Origin: an uncultured Collinsella sp.
Lineage (GTDB): Bacteria; Actinomycetota; Coriobacteriia; Coriobacteriales; Coriobacteriaceae
NCBI GenBank assembly: GCA_900757465.1
Contig: CAAENY010000094.1
Span: 1 to 56,287 of the forward strand
Reading direction: 5' to 3'
DNA length: 56,287 nt
Shown here: one piece after another, positions 16,938 through 28,141 of the stretch
Position numbering within the stretch: the first letter of the stretch is position 1
Layout: every line of letters starts with the position of its first letter
Made by a program: the position numbers and the translations under genes
Notes under the pieces: model-generated
Databases searched by the model: none
What the model was told of the DNA's origin: nothing
What the model saw: the letters and a program-made list of their open reading frames with translations, nothing else

Positions 16938-17903
16938 ATGGCTGACAAGAACCCTTTGACTCCGGAAGAAGTGACGGAGTTATTCTCCGAAATCGATGCA
17001 TCCGGTGTCTTGGATCCCACGCTTGCCAAAAAGCGAACCGAGCGCATGCGTGAGAAGGAGGCTGCGGCCAAGCGCGGTGACAAAGCGGCGCTAGCGCAGC
17101 TGCGCAGCGAGGACCGCGCGAGCCAGGCAAAACATATCGACCCGCTGTCCGAGGATGATCCTTCGGGTTCGCAGGTGAGTCATACCATTACGAAGACCGC
17201 GATGGCCGTGGTCATTGGCATCTTGGTGCTGATTGTGGGCATGCAGATTGGCTACGGCGTGATGCGTCGCCTGAACACCGCCAACCTGTCCGAGAGCGTT
17301 TCGGTCGATACCGTTTCGACGGCGCTGAAGGGCGGCCTTGAGTGGGGCAACGGCTTTACGCAGTTCCCGCTCGACTTTACCGTCGATGAAGCCGATGAGC
17401 GTACGGGCACGGTCGAGGTGACGGTGTTGGACACATCGTCTGCCAACGAGCTCGAGCTGCTGTCCAACGGGCAGATTCAGGCCGCGGCGCTTGCGACCAA
17501 CGCGTTGCTCAACGATAAGATCGACCGCGTGGTGTATAACGTTCACGCCTATATCGACGAGGATAGCAACATTCAGCACGATTCCTTCTTTGGCATGTTT
17601 CCCGCCCAGGGCCACCAGAGCGCCATCCTGACGTTCGTGTGGACCAAGAGCTCATCCAACGCTACGAGTATCGACTGGAAGATGCGCATCGTGAGTATGG
17701 ATGACACCATCGCCGAGCGCATTCAGAAGCAGGTGAACTCGGTGTCGTCGTTGATTGAGGACCCGGTGGTGAGCCAGACCAAGATTGACGAGGAAAAGGC
17801 CGAACGTGACCTGGAGCATCGTCTGCATGGCCGCGAGATTTTCCGCGGCGGCAAGCCCGATCGCACACCGTCCGAACTGCTGGAGCAGGACAAGATAAAA
17901 TAA
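16938..17903 (+). CDS. Single-pass membrane protein of unknown function
   Basis: I do not recognise a family. The 321-residue product has a charged cytoplasmic N-terminus of about 85 residues with heptad-like Lys/Glu-rich helices. One transmembrane helix follows (about 89-110, MAVVIGILVLIVGMQIGYG), then an extracytoplasmic domain of about 200 residues with alternating beta and helical patterns (DRTGTVEVTVLDTSS; ILTFVWTKS). The tail is charged. AGGAAG precedes the ATG. Its position right behind the ABC exporter suggests a shared transcript, but no functional link can be shown. Confidence 0.75.
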   Translation: MADKNPLTPEEVTELFSEIDASGVLDPTLAKKRTERMREKEAAAKRGDKAALAQLRSEDRASQAKHIDPLSEDDPSGSQVSHTITKTAMAVVIGILVLIVGMQIGYGVMRRLNTANLSESVSVDTVSTALKGGLEWGNGFTQFPLDFTVDEADERTGTVEVTVLDTSSANELELLSNGQIQAAALATNALLNDKIDRVVYNVHAYIDEDSNIQHDSFFGMFPAQGHQSAILTFVWTKSSSNATSIDWKMRIVSMDDTIAERIQKQVNSVSSLIEDPVVSQTKIDEEKAERDLEHRLHGREIFRGGKPDRTPSELLEQDKIK

Positions 17904-17909
17904 GACGCC

Positions 17910-17949
17910 ATCATCCCGCGTGAGCCACAAGCCCCGCGGGATGATTTTT
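17910..17949 (+). terminator. Terminator before carAB
   Basis: ATCATCCCGCG (17910-17920) pairs with CGCGGGATGAT (17935-17945), followed by a T run. It insulates carA from the upstream genes. Confidence 0.85.
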
Positions 17950-17971
17950 CCGGGACGGGGATTAAAAAATC

Positions 17972-17993
17972 ATTATGCATAGAAAGTCATAAT
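17972..17993. promoter_or_regulatory. Candidate operator (ArgR-like) upstream of carA
   Basis: ATTATG-N10-CATAAT lies in a strikingly A+T-rich stretch (17961-18023) upstream of the carA -10 element. Half sites of this kind resemble ARG boxes, and carbamoyl phosphate is shared with arginine synthesis. The match is loose. Confidence 0.35.
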
Positions 17994-18041
17994 TATCATT
18001 TCGTAAACATTTCGATGAAATTAACGCCATGAGGCATGCTT

Positions 18042-18057
18042 GCGGTTACAATACCGC
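18042..18057 (+). promoter_or_regulatory. carA -10 element within a small palindrome
   Basis: TACAAT (18047-18052) is a good -10 box placed between GCGGT and ACCGC, so the melted region is framed by a 5-bp inverted repeat. No clear -35 is visible at 17 bp, which would suit activator or repressor control. Leader length would be about 50 nt. Confidence 0.45.
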
Positions 18058-18081
18058 GAGGCCTAACTACACACCTTTAAG

Positions 18082-18099
18082 CCGGTCCTGTGAGACCGG
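18082..18099 (+). promoter_or_regulatory. Probable PyrR-binding hairpin at the carA ribosome binding site
   Basis: CCGGTCCTGTGAGACCGG forms a 6-bp stem and loop just before AAGGAG. The motif GGTCC-NGNGAG-ACC matches the PyrR recognition loop known from pyr leaders. In actinobacteria such a hairpin next to the Shine-Dalgarno sequence lets UMP/UTP-bound PyrR block translation. Sequence motif seen; regulation inferred. Confidence 0.65.
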
Positions 18100-18110
18100 G
18101 AAGGAGAATT

Positions 18111-19550
18111 ATGGCGAACAACCATACCGCGGGCGCTGCCGCCCGCACCTTCGCGCCCAGCGAGCTTTGCCAGCGTATGCTGGCCAAAACCAGCAAGGGC
18201 GCCTGCGGTCCCTGTATCCTGTATCTTGAGGATGGGACCATTTTTTATGGACGTGCATGCGGCGCCGAGGGCACCGCGACCGGCGAAGTCTGCTTCAACA
18301 CCTCGCTTGAGGGCTACTTTGAGGTCATGACCGACCCGAGTTATGCCGGCCAAATTGTAACCATGACCTATCCGCAGATCGGCAATTACGGTATCGACGA
18401 GACCGATGTCCAGTCGGCCTTCCCCGGCGACGCCGTGCGCCCTGCGAGCGCTCCGGCTATGCGCGGCATGATCGTTCGCGACATGTGCGCCACGCCTTCT
18501 AACTGGCGCTCGGCCGTCAGCGTGCCGGAGTACCTGCGCGCTCACGGCATCGTCGCTATCGAGGGTGTCGACACCCGCGCTCTGGTGCGCCATCTGCGCG
18601 ACAATGGTTCCAAGATGGGCATTATCTCGACAGAGATCTTCGACGTCGACGAGCTCGCCGAGCGTCTGGACGCAGCGCCCACGCTGGTGGGCGAGAACCT
18701 GGTCAAGACCGTGAGCTGTCCCGCGCCTCACGAGTTTGTGGCCGCCGACCTGCCTGCCACGCATGGCTTTGCGCTTGTGGCTGCCGCTCCTGCCCGTCAC
18801 AAAGTGGTCGCCTACGACTGCGGTGTGAAGCGCGGTATTCTGGAGGGCCTGGTCCGTGCCGGCTGCGACCTCACCGTCGTGCCGTGGGATACGCCCGCCC
18901 AGCAGGTGCTCGACATGAATCCTGATGGCGTCTTTTTGTCCAACGGCCCCGGCGACCCCGATGCCGTGGTGGAGACCTACGAGCAGCTGCAGCAGCTGAT
19001 CGGCAAGGTGCCGGTCTTTGGTATTTGCCTGGGTCACCAGATGATCAGCTTGGCCTGCGGCGCCCAAATGGAAAAGCTTAAATTCGGTCACCGTGGCGGT
19101 AACCAGCCGGTTATGAATCTGGTGAGCCGTCGCGTGGAGATCACCGCGCAAAACCACGGCTTTGGCCTGCTGTTCCCCAGTCTGGGCAAACTGATTCCGG
19201 AGCTTTCCGGCGGCGAAACCGAGCATGCGGCCGATGGCGACCTGCGCGCCTGGGTGCGCCGCGGAATCGCGCCGGTCGTGATGAACGAGCGCTTTGGTCG
19301 CATTCGCCTGACACATGTGAACCTCAACGACGGCACCGCCGAGGGCATCCAGCTGCTCGACGCCCCGTGTTTCTCGGTCCAGTACCACCCCGAGGCTTCG
19401 CCCGGCCCCACCGATGCCCACTATCTCTTTACCGCCTTTACGCGACTCATGGACGGCGAGGAGAACTACCTGGACATCGACACCGCGAAGGACCGCCTCG
19501 CCGGCTGGAATTTCGCCGAGTCCGAGAACGCTGCGACCGAGGAGAACTAA
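18111..19550 (+). CDS. carA: Carbamoyl phosphate synthase small subunit
   Basis: CarA is the glutaminase that feeds ammonia to CarB. The N-terminal domain (ILYLEDGTIFYGRACGAEG, CFNTSLEGYFEVMTDPSY) and the class I amidotransferase domain (GICLGHQ with Cys306; QNHGF; VQYHPEASPGP with the catalytic His and Glu) are intact. At 479 residues it is about 100 longer than typical. There is an N-terminal extension of roughly 30 residues, an insertion of some 40 residues between the QNHGF motif and the RLTHVNLNDGT segment, and a C-terminal tail after the last family motif. The ATG at 18111 follows AAGGAG, which is partly covered by the PyrR-type hairpin. carB starts 1 nt after the stop codon. Confidence 0.96.
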   Translation: MANNHTAGAAARTFAPSELCQRMLAKTSKGACGPCILYLEDGTIFYGRACGAEGTATGEVCFNTSLEGYFEVMTDPSYAGQIVTMTYPQIGNYGIDETDVQSAFPGDAVRPASAPAMRGMIVRDMCATPSNWRSAVSVPEYLRAHGIVAIEGVDTRALVRHLRDNGSKMGIISTEIFDVDELAERLDAAPTLVGENLVKTVSCPAPHEFVAADLPATHGFALVAAAPARHKVVAYDCGVKRGILEGLVRAGCDLTVVPWDTPAQQVLDMNPDGVFLSNGPGDPDAVVETYEQLQQLIGKVPVFGICLGHQMISLACGAQMEKLKFGHRGGNQPVMNLVSRRVEITAQNHGFGLLFPSLGKLIPELSGGETEHAADGDLRAWVRRGIAPVVMNERFGRIRLTHVNLNDGTAEGIQLLDAPCFSVQYHPEASPGPTDAHYLFTAFTRLMDGEENYLDIDTAKDRLAGWNFAESENAATEEN

Positions 19551-19551
19551 C

Positions 19552-22866
<3,315 letters not shown>

Positions 22867-22878
22867 TGTGACCTGGTC

Positions 22879-22963
22879 GGCCGGGGCGGCAGCCGGACAC
22901 TTTCTCTCGGAAACTGGGCTTCGCGAAGTTTTCCGAGAGAAAGGACCGCCTCCCGCCCCGGCC
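22879..22963. repeat. Nested palindrome with TCGCGAA centre, copy 1
   Basis: The outer arms GGCCGGGGCG/CGCCCCGGCC enclose an inner palindrome CTTTCTCTCGGAAAC / GTTTTCCGAGAGAAAG (22900-22943) with the centre TGGGCTTCGCGAA. The inner element recurs inverted at 28142-28187. Confidence 0.75.
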
Positions 22964-23036
22964 TACGGTGACTCGGTTGCACCGTGTGCTGCCGAAGGGG
23001 CTTTGTGCGATGACTAGGGCTGAATAGAAAATGAGT

Positions 23037-23077
23037 GTGGGCGCCGTCGTTCGTTTGAACGACGGCGCCCACGTTTT
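23037..23077. terminator. Bidirectional terminator between carB and the GntR gene
   Basis: A perfect 16-bp stem (23037-23052 with 23057-23072) around GTTT with GTTTT on the plus side lies between the convergent carB and GntR genes, so it can serve both. Confidence 0.85.
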
Positions 23078-23081
23078 GGAT

Positions 23082-23864
23082 TTATTGGGCTGTGGCGGTG
23101 AAGGTTGTTTTGTCGGCGGCGATGTGCACGTGCAGCTTTGCCTGACCGTCGCAGCTGATGAGCACGCCTACCTCGAACGGGGTTCCCGTCTTGTCGTAGG
23201 TCGAACGCACGATGCGCATCGCCGCCTTACCGGTGTTCTGTCCCAAAAGACGCGCCTCATGCTTGTCGAGGTTGACTGTCTCGTAGACGGCATCGACGCT
23301 TGCGGGCAGGATGCCGGTCTTTTCCGCGATGTAGGCGTAGAGCGAGCCATCCACGTCTTTGCGCGTGAGCTCGGGGCAAAGTGACACGGGGATATAGACG
23401 TAGTTGAGCTCCATGGGTTTGTCGTTGGCGAGACGCAGGCGGCGAATCTCCCAGACGGGTGTCCCTTCGGGCACTTTGAGCCCGGAGGCGATGCCGCGGA
23501 CGGCCGGTATGCTTGAAAAGGCGAGAATCTGCGAGCTCGGAACCCGTCCCGCTTCGCGCATCCGCGCGCTGAAATTCAGGGCCAGGTCGATGCCGGGTGC
23601 TGAAGTTTGGGGCTTGATGAACGTGCCCTGGCCGCGCTTGCGCACCACGCGCCCCTCGATGACGAGATCTTGGAAGCAACGGCGCACGGTCGCGCGCGAT
23701 AACTCCAGCCGCTCACAGATTTCGAGCTCGCGTGGCAGCGGCGTCTTGGTGTCGAACGCCTGGCTGGCGATAAGCAGAGCGATTCGATGTTTAAGCTGGA
23801 CATAGAGCGGCGTATCACCGCTGCGGTCGAAGGGTTCGGAGGCGAGAAACGAGATCATATCCAT
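23082..23864 (-). CDS. GntR/HutC-family regulator with UTRA domain
   Basis: The 260-residue repressor has an N-terminal winged helix (TPLYVQLKHRIALLI ... LPRELEICERLELSRATVRRCFQDLVIEGRVVRKRGQGTFI split here by its turns; residues about 18-85). A UTRA ligand domain (about 100-250: VPEGTPVWEIRRLRLANDKPM, ELNYVYIPVSLCP) follows; it usually senses a sugar phosphate or related metabolite. The ATG at 23864 is preferred because GGAGG lies 6 nt upstream. It is divergent from the PTS operon at 24173 and is its likely regulator. A palindrome overlaps its own ribosome binding site. Confidence 0.9.
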   Translation of the reverse strand: MDMISFLASEPFDRSGDTPLYVQLKHRIALLIASQAFDTKTPLPRELEICERLELSRATVRRCFQDLVIEGRVVRKRGQGTFIKPQTSAPGIDLALNFSARMREAGRVPSSQILAFSSIPAVRGIASGLKVPEGTPVWEIRRLRLANDKPMELNYVYIPVSLCPELTRKDVDGSLYAYIAEKTGILPASVDAVYETVNLDKHEARLLGQNTGKAAMRIVRSTYDKTGTPFEVGVLISCDGQAKLHVHIAADKTTFTATAQ

Positions 23865-23873
23865 GGGGTACCT

Positions 23874-23899
23874 CCATGTCGTGGGCGTACGTGACATGG
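23874..23899. promoter_or_regulatory. Palindrome at the GntR gene start
   Basis: CCATGTC-N12-GACATGG is a perfect 7-bp inverted repeat that begins next to the GGAGG of the regulator gene. It may be an autoregulatory operator or a hairpin that hides the ribosome binding site in the minus transcript. Confidence 0.4.
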
Positions 23900-24039
23900 T
23901 CTGACACTGCGGGGCAAACCGGAGATGCCAGGCCCGATTCTTGCTGGTATGTATGGTGCATAAGGAACATAAAACATTTATCAGGCAATCTACCTGCTAT
24001 TTTAAAAATAATTAGAAGAAAAAATAATTTAGGCACAAA

Positions 24040-24086
24040 AATAGTTGCTACCGTTAACCGATGAATAGTTGCCGTTCGCAACTATT
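24040..24086. promoter_or_regulatory. Three-site operator candidate upstream of the PTS operon
   Basis: The 9-mer AATAGTTGC occurs at 24040-24048 and again 24 bp on at 24064-24072. Its complement GCAACTATT follows at 24078-24086, so the last two form a perfect palindrome with a 5-bp spacer. Spacing by about two helical turns suits cooperative repressor binding. The upstream flank (23990-24030) is A+T-rich, as expected for a promoter. Confidence 0.55.
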
Positions 24087-24172
24087 TTCTTGTACCGAAC
24101 ATGCCCCGGCGCAACAATAATCTCAGCAAAAAGCAAAGCCGTGCGACACACGGCAGGTCGAGAGGAGACCGC

Positions 24173-24607
24173 ATGCGGTATCTGGTAATGGTCAGTCACG
24201 GAACGCTCGCTCCCGGACTGCACAGTGTCCTCAAGATGCTCGGCAATGACGCCCCGAACATCTTGTCGACGAGTCTCGTGGACGGCATGGGCGCTGACGA
24301 GTATGTCGAGAACGTCAAGGCGATGCTCGCTCCCGTTACCGCCGATGACGAGGTTGTCCTGCTTGGTGACATCCTGGGCGGATCGCCGCTCACCAATGCC
24401 ATGAACACGCTGGCCGAGAAGGGTTTGCTCGCCCACACCATTGCCTTCGGCGGTATGAATCTGCCCATGGCTATGACCGCCATGATGGGGCTTGCCACCA
24501 TGGACCTGGATTCCCTCAAGCAGATGATGCTGCAGGAGGGCAAGAACGGTATGTCCGAGCTCGTTGTCCCGACCGATGACGCCGACGACGAGGACGACGA
24601 CATCTAG
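24173..24607 (+). CDS. PTS IIA component, mannose family
   Basis: This 144-residue cytosolic phosphocarrier is of the mannose-type IIA fold. The start MRYLVMVSHGTLAPGL carries the phospho-accepting His9, and VVLLGDILGGSPLTNAM is the family's second motif. The tail is acidic (DDADDEDDDI). The ATG at 24173 follows GAGGAGA. It opens a IIA-IIB-IIC-IID operon. The sugar cannot be read from the sequence, because no catabolic enzyme is encoded with it; mannose-family systems take up mannose, fructose, sorbose, amino sugars or glucoselysine-like compounds. Confidence 0.92.
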   Translation: MRYLVMVSHGTLAPGLHSVLKMLGNDAPNILSTSLVDGMGADEYVENVKAMLAPVTADDEVVLLGDILGGSPLTNAMNTLAEKGLLAHTIAFGGMNLPMAMTAMMGLATMDLDSLKQMMLQEGKNGMSELVVPTDDADDEDDDI

Positions 24608-24686
24608 GCAGCGCATCCGCCCAAATTTTCGTGATGGAGCGGGGGTTAAGAGGAAAGACCCCCGGTGATAAAGAAAGGGAGAACGC

Positions 24687-25175
24687 ATGATTTCGTTCAT
24701 CCGTATTGATGACCGTATGATCCATGGACAGACCGTTACCCGTTGGGCCCTCGAGTATCCCTGCGACGGTCTTATCGCCGTCAACGACGCTGCAGCGTCC
24801 AACCCCGTGCTCAAGGAGGCCTACAAGAGTGCCTCGGGCAAGAAGACGTTCGTGTGGACCAAGGAGCACTTCAAGGAGGTCTCCGAGAAGGTTCTCAAGT
24901 CCGACACCAAGTACTTCCTGATCACCAAGAACCCGCTCGACATGAAGGAACTTCTCGTCGATTTTGGCTTTAAGCCCGGCATGGACCGCATCATCGTCGG
25001 TCCCTGCAACGATCGTCCCGGCACCACCAAGCTTGGCAACAACCAGTCGATCACGCAGGAAGAGGCCCAGGCGCTCGAGGATCTCACCAACGCCGGTTAC
25101 ACGGTCGAGTTCGCCCTTATCAAGGAGAAGTCCATCGGTGAGTGGCCCAAGTTCCGCGGTCAGTTTGGCTTCTAG
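24687..25175 (+). CDS. PTS IIB component, mannose family
   Basis: The 162-residue protein takes the phosphate from IIA and passes it to the sugar. The start ISFIRIDDRMIHGQTVTRW places the active-site His13 in the invariant DDR-IHGQ motif. The ending KSIGEWPKFRGQFGF is intact and the length is normal. A GAAAGGGAG sequence precedes the ATG. It lies 79 nt after IIA and 72 nt before IIC. Confidence 0.94.
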   Translation: MISFIRIDDRMIHGQTVTRWALEYPCDGLIAVNDAAASNPVLKEAYKSASGKKTFVWTKEHFKEVSEKVLKSDTKYFLITKNPLDMKELLVDFGFKPGMDRIIVGPCNDRPGTTKLGNNQSITQEEAQALEDLTNAGYTVEFALIKEKSIGEWPKFRGQFGF

Positions 25176-25247
25176 TTAGGTGCCAGCCGCATTTTGGTAT
25201 CTACAGCCCTTGGTGAAAGGGGCTGAGGAATAAAGAAAGGGGAAAGC

Positions 25248-26105
25248 ATGGCAATCAATGCATTCCAAGCCGCGCTGTTCGGCCTGTTCGCCTGCCTGGC
25301 ATCACTGCCTGGCATGGGCGGCACGACGATCGGCAACTACACTCTGGGTCGTCCTCTGGTCGCCGGCCTCATCGTCGGCATCATCATGGGCGATATGCAG
25401 ACGGGTATCCTCGTCGGCGCTGCCATCCAGGTTGTCTACATCGCTCTCGTGACCCCCGGCGGAACCGTCTCCGCCGACGTCCGCGCCGTGTCCTATATCG
25501 GCATCCCGCTGGCGATCCTCGCCATCAAGAACTCGGGCATCGATCCCGCCTCCGCTGAGGCTGCCGGCATGGCCGCATCCCTCGGTGCCGCCGTCGGCAC
25601 GCTCGGCACTGTGCTCTTCTATGGCACCGCCACCATCAACCTGGTGTGGCAGGGCATGGGCTGGAAGTGGCTCGAGAAGGGCGATCTCCACAAGCTCTAC
25701 CTGGTCAACAACGTTCTGCCTTGGATCGGTCACATCGTCTGCTCGTTCCTCCCGACGTTCATCATCACCATGGGCGGCACCGCCATGGTCGACCTCATGA
25801 AGACCTACATGCCCATGGACGGCATCGCGATGAAGACGCTGTTTACCGTCGGCTCGCTGCTGCCTACCGTCGGTATCGCCATCCTGCTCAAGCAGGTCAT
25901 CTCTAAGCCCACGGACTTCCTGACGTTCTTCTTCGGCTTCACCCTGTCCGCTGTTATGGGCTGCAACCTGATCGCCGCTGCCGGCATCGGCTGCTTCTTC
26001 GCCCTGATCAACTATGAGATCGCTTCGCTCAAGATCGACCTCGCAAACGCTCCCAAGGCAGCTATCGCCTCGGGCTCAGATGATGAGGAAGAGGAGGACA
26101 TCTAA
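25248..26105 (+). CDS. PTS IIC component, mannose family
   Basis: The 285-residue membrane permease subunit has repeated hydrophobic helices and the family signature region GIIMGDMQTGILVGAAIQ near residues 43-60, followed by PGGTVSADVRAVSYIGIPLA. With IID it forms the sugar channel. The C-terminus is acidic (DDEEEEDI). AAAGGGGAAA precedes the ATG. Its stop codon shares one base with the IID start (TAATG), so the two are translationally coupled. Confidence 0.93.
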   Translation: MAINAFQAALFGLFACLASLPGMGGTTIGNYTLGRPLVAGLIVGIIMGDMQTGILVGAAIQVVYIALVTPGGTVSADVRAVSYIGIPLAILAIKNSGIDPASAEAAGMAASLGAAVGTLGTVLFYGTATINLVWQGMGWKWLEKGDLHKLYLVNNVLPWIGHIVCSFLPTFIITMGGTAMVDLMKTYMPMDGIAMKTLFTVGSLLPTVGIAILLKQVISKPTDFLTFFFGFTLSAVMGCNLIAAAGIGCFFALINYEIASLKIDLANAPKAAIASGSDDEEEEDI

Positions 26106-26932
26106 TGGCAGAGAAGAAAAAGCTCTCTAAGAAAACGCTTGCCAAGTCGTTCCGTAACTGGTCCTATGGCAACCTGACCTGCTTCTCGCAGGAGCACATG
26201 CAGACCTTCGGTTACCTGTGCGCCATGCTTCCGATTGTCGAGGAGCTCTACGACACGCCCGAGGAGCAGAAGCAGGCCCTCCAGACCTACTCCGCGTTCT
26301 TCAACACCGAGCCGCAGATCGGCACCATGATTGTCGGCGTCACCGCCGGCCTCGAGGAGGCTCGCGCAAACGGCGAGGCCATCGACGACGACGCCATCAA
26401 CGGCATCCGCGCCGGCCTCATGGGCCCGCTCGCCGGCCTTGGCGACTCGCTGATCGTCGGTACCCTGATCCCGATCCTGCTCGGTATTGCCCTCGGTCTC
26501 TCGACCGGCGGCTCCCCGCTCGGCGCCATCTTCTATATTGTCGTGTGGAACCTGCTCATGTTCCTTGGCATGCGCTTTGCCTACAACCAGGGCTATGAGC
26601 TCGGCGGCAAGGCGGTCGAGGCCCTCGTCGGCCCCAAGGCCAAGGCTCTGCGTGATTCCATCGTGATGGTCGGTACCATGGTCATCGGTGCAGTCGGTGC
26701 TACCTGGGTCTCCATCACCTGCAGCCCCAACCTGGTGCTGCCCGGTGGCGGTAAGTTCCAGGACACGCTCGATGGCATCTATCCGCACCTGCTGCCGATG
26801 ATCTTCATCATCTTCTGCTGGTACATGATGACCAAGAAGAAGGTCAACCCCATCGTTATGATGCTGATCCTCGTTGTGATCGCATTTGTGGGCGTTCTCA
26901 TTGGCTTCTTCGACCCGGCACTGAGCTACTAG
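26105..26932 (+). CDS. PTS IID component, mannose family
   Basis: The 275-residue IID subunit starts with a basic segment (AEKKKLSKKTLAKSFRNW), then shows the family's CFSQEHMQTFGYLCAMLPIVEELY split over residues 24-47. Further motifs are NTEPQIGTMIVGV and MGPLAGLGDSLIVGTLIPI, and it ends with two or three membrane helices. It is the last gene of the operon and is followed by a terminator. Confidence 0.94.
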   Translation: MAEKKKLSKKTLAKSFRNWSYGNLTCFSQEHMQTFGYLCAMLPIVEELYDTPEEQKQALQTYSAFFNTEPQIGTMIVGVTAGLEEARANGEAIDDDAINGIRAGLMGPLAGLGDSLIVGTLIPILLGIALGLSTGGSPLGAIFYIVVWNLLMFLGMRFAYNQGYELGGKAVEALVGPKAKALRDSIVMVGTMVIGAVGATWVSITCSPNLVLPGGGKFQDTLDGIYPHLLPMIFIIFCWYMMTKKKVNPIVMMLILVVIAFVGVLIGFFDPALSY

Positions 26933-26954
26933 TCATCATCCCCTGGCCCCCTGT

Positions 26955-26990
26955 AAGGCCGTGCGGCCTCAACCGCACGGCCTTCTGATT
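26955..26990 (+). terminator. PTS operon terminator
   Basis: AAGGCCGTGCGG pairs with CCGCACGGCCTT around CCTCAA, followed by a weak T-rich stretch (CTGATTTT). Confidence 0.75.
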
Positions 26991-27127
26991 TTGCGCCGCC
27001 CTTCAAGGGCAATATGGCCAGCGACCTCCATCGCCTACACGACACCCGCTATATTGCTCTTGAAAGATGACGTATTCGACAAACGATGCACTTGCGCATG
27101 ATGCACACTTTGCACGAGGAGGACCAT

Positions 27128-27454
27128 ATGCACGAGAAACATGGACACGACCTTTCGCGCGACGACTTGATTCGCGAGGCAAAGATGCAGACCGATGCTA
27201 TTCAGCGGCTCAATGTTTGGCTGCGCCTGGGCTATTCGCTCGTGGCGATTGGCTTTTTGATGGGGATGTGGGGTATGCAGGGCGGCCCCGGCTGGGGTGT
27301 CCCCGTGGGCATCGTGTGCCTGGTGGTGGGCACTCCGCTTTCGATCGTGCTTAAGGTCGGCACGACCAACGCCAAAAAGAATGTCGAGCGCATGCTCGAG
27401 GCCGCTGGTGTCGACGTTGAGGAGCTTATGCGACGCAAGAAGGACGAGCAATAG
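27128..27454 (+). CDS. Small two-helix membrane protein
   Basis: The 108-residue product has a His-rich N-terminus (HEKHGHD) and then an amphipathic segment. Two transmembrane helices follow (about 38-56 and 63-80) with a glycine-rich turn (GMQGGPGWG), and the C-terminus is charged (VDVEELMRRKKDEQ). GAGGAGG lies 6 nt before the ATG at 27128. No family recognised. It stands between the PTS operon and a MarR regulator on the same strand; no functional link is evident. Confidence 0.75.
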   Translation: MHEKHGHDLSRDDLIREAKMQTDAIQRLNVWLRLGYSLVAIGFLMGMWGMQGGPGWGVPVGIVCLVVGTPLSIVLKVGTTNAKKNVERMLEAAGVDVEELMRRKKDEQ

Positions 27455-27522
27455 ACTTCCGCGTTGGGGTATCATAAATAATTGTTGCGAATGTTAACTA
27501 ATGTACGGCAAATGACGGTTTT

Positions 27523-27999
27523 ATGGTCCTTCTAGAGTTGCAAAGGACAATATCCCCAGTGGATTACGATGACGTCGCTCGAAAACTGATTGTGTACTCA
27601 CGTTCCCTTGCCAAGGGATCCTTGAGTGCTGCCGGCGGCGCCAGTGTGGGCGAGGCACCGGTTTTACAGTATCTATCGGGTATTGACGGTGATGTCATTC
27701 CCTCCGAGATTGCCAAGAAGCTGAAATTCTCCCGTGCGCGCATGTCGCATATCTTGGATTCACTCGAGAGTAAGGGTTACGTTCAGCGCAGGACTGATCC
27801 AAACGATCGTCGGCGTGTGCTGGTGAGCATTACCGAGGAAGGCCGTGATTTCGCGGCGAAAAAAAATGCCGAGAGTGTGGCATCGCTCTCGAAACAACTC
27901 TCGGCGCTCGGCGAGCACGATGCCCAGGAGCTCGTGCGCATCCTGAATAAAGCTTACAGCCTTACCTATGATGCCGACGACTACCTGGACAATCTATAA
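27523..27999 (+). CDS. MarR-family transcriptional regulator
   Basis: The product of up to 158 residues has a winged helix-turn-helix typical of MarR. DGDVIPSEIAKKLKFSRARM forms the helix-turn-helix, SHILDSLESKGYVQRR the recognition helix and start of the wing, and DPNDRRRVLVSITEEG the wing, the strongest family signature. Flanking helices serve dimerisation. The start is uncertain: the ATG at 27523 has no clear ribosome binding site, while a GTG at 27559 follows AAAGGA at about 12 nt. Its target may be the adjacent small membrane protein gene or the giant glycosidase gene downstream. Confidence 0.88.
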   Translation: MVLLELQRTISPVDYDDVARKLIVYSRSLAKGSLSAAGGASVGEAPVLQYLSGIDGDVIPSEIAKKLKFSRARMSHILDSLESKGYVQRRTDPNDRRRVLVSITEEGRDFAAKKNAESVASLSKQLSALGEHDAQELVRILNKAYSLTYDADDYLDNL

Positions 28000-28141
28000 G
28001 GATAAAGACAGACATTTAGGTGCATCTTGAAATGCACCCGGGACAGTTGTGCCCATCAGCCACCGTCAACATCTCATTCCAAACCAAATCAGCCAACGTA
28101 CGTCATGGCAATCCCCGGTAGGTTGCAGGATGGCGGCTGAG

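Noticed and set aside
19414..19551. Longer CarB start inside carA
   Set aside because: The extra 46 residues are not CarB-like and overlap carA in another frame; ATG at 19552 has a good ribosome binding site and the family N-terminus.
24064..24086. Intrinsic terminator before the PTS operon
   Set aside because: The 9-bp stem is A/T-rich with no real T run, and the direct repeat 24 bp upstream fits an operator better.
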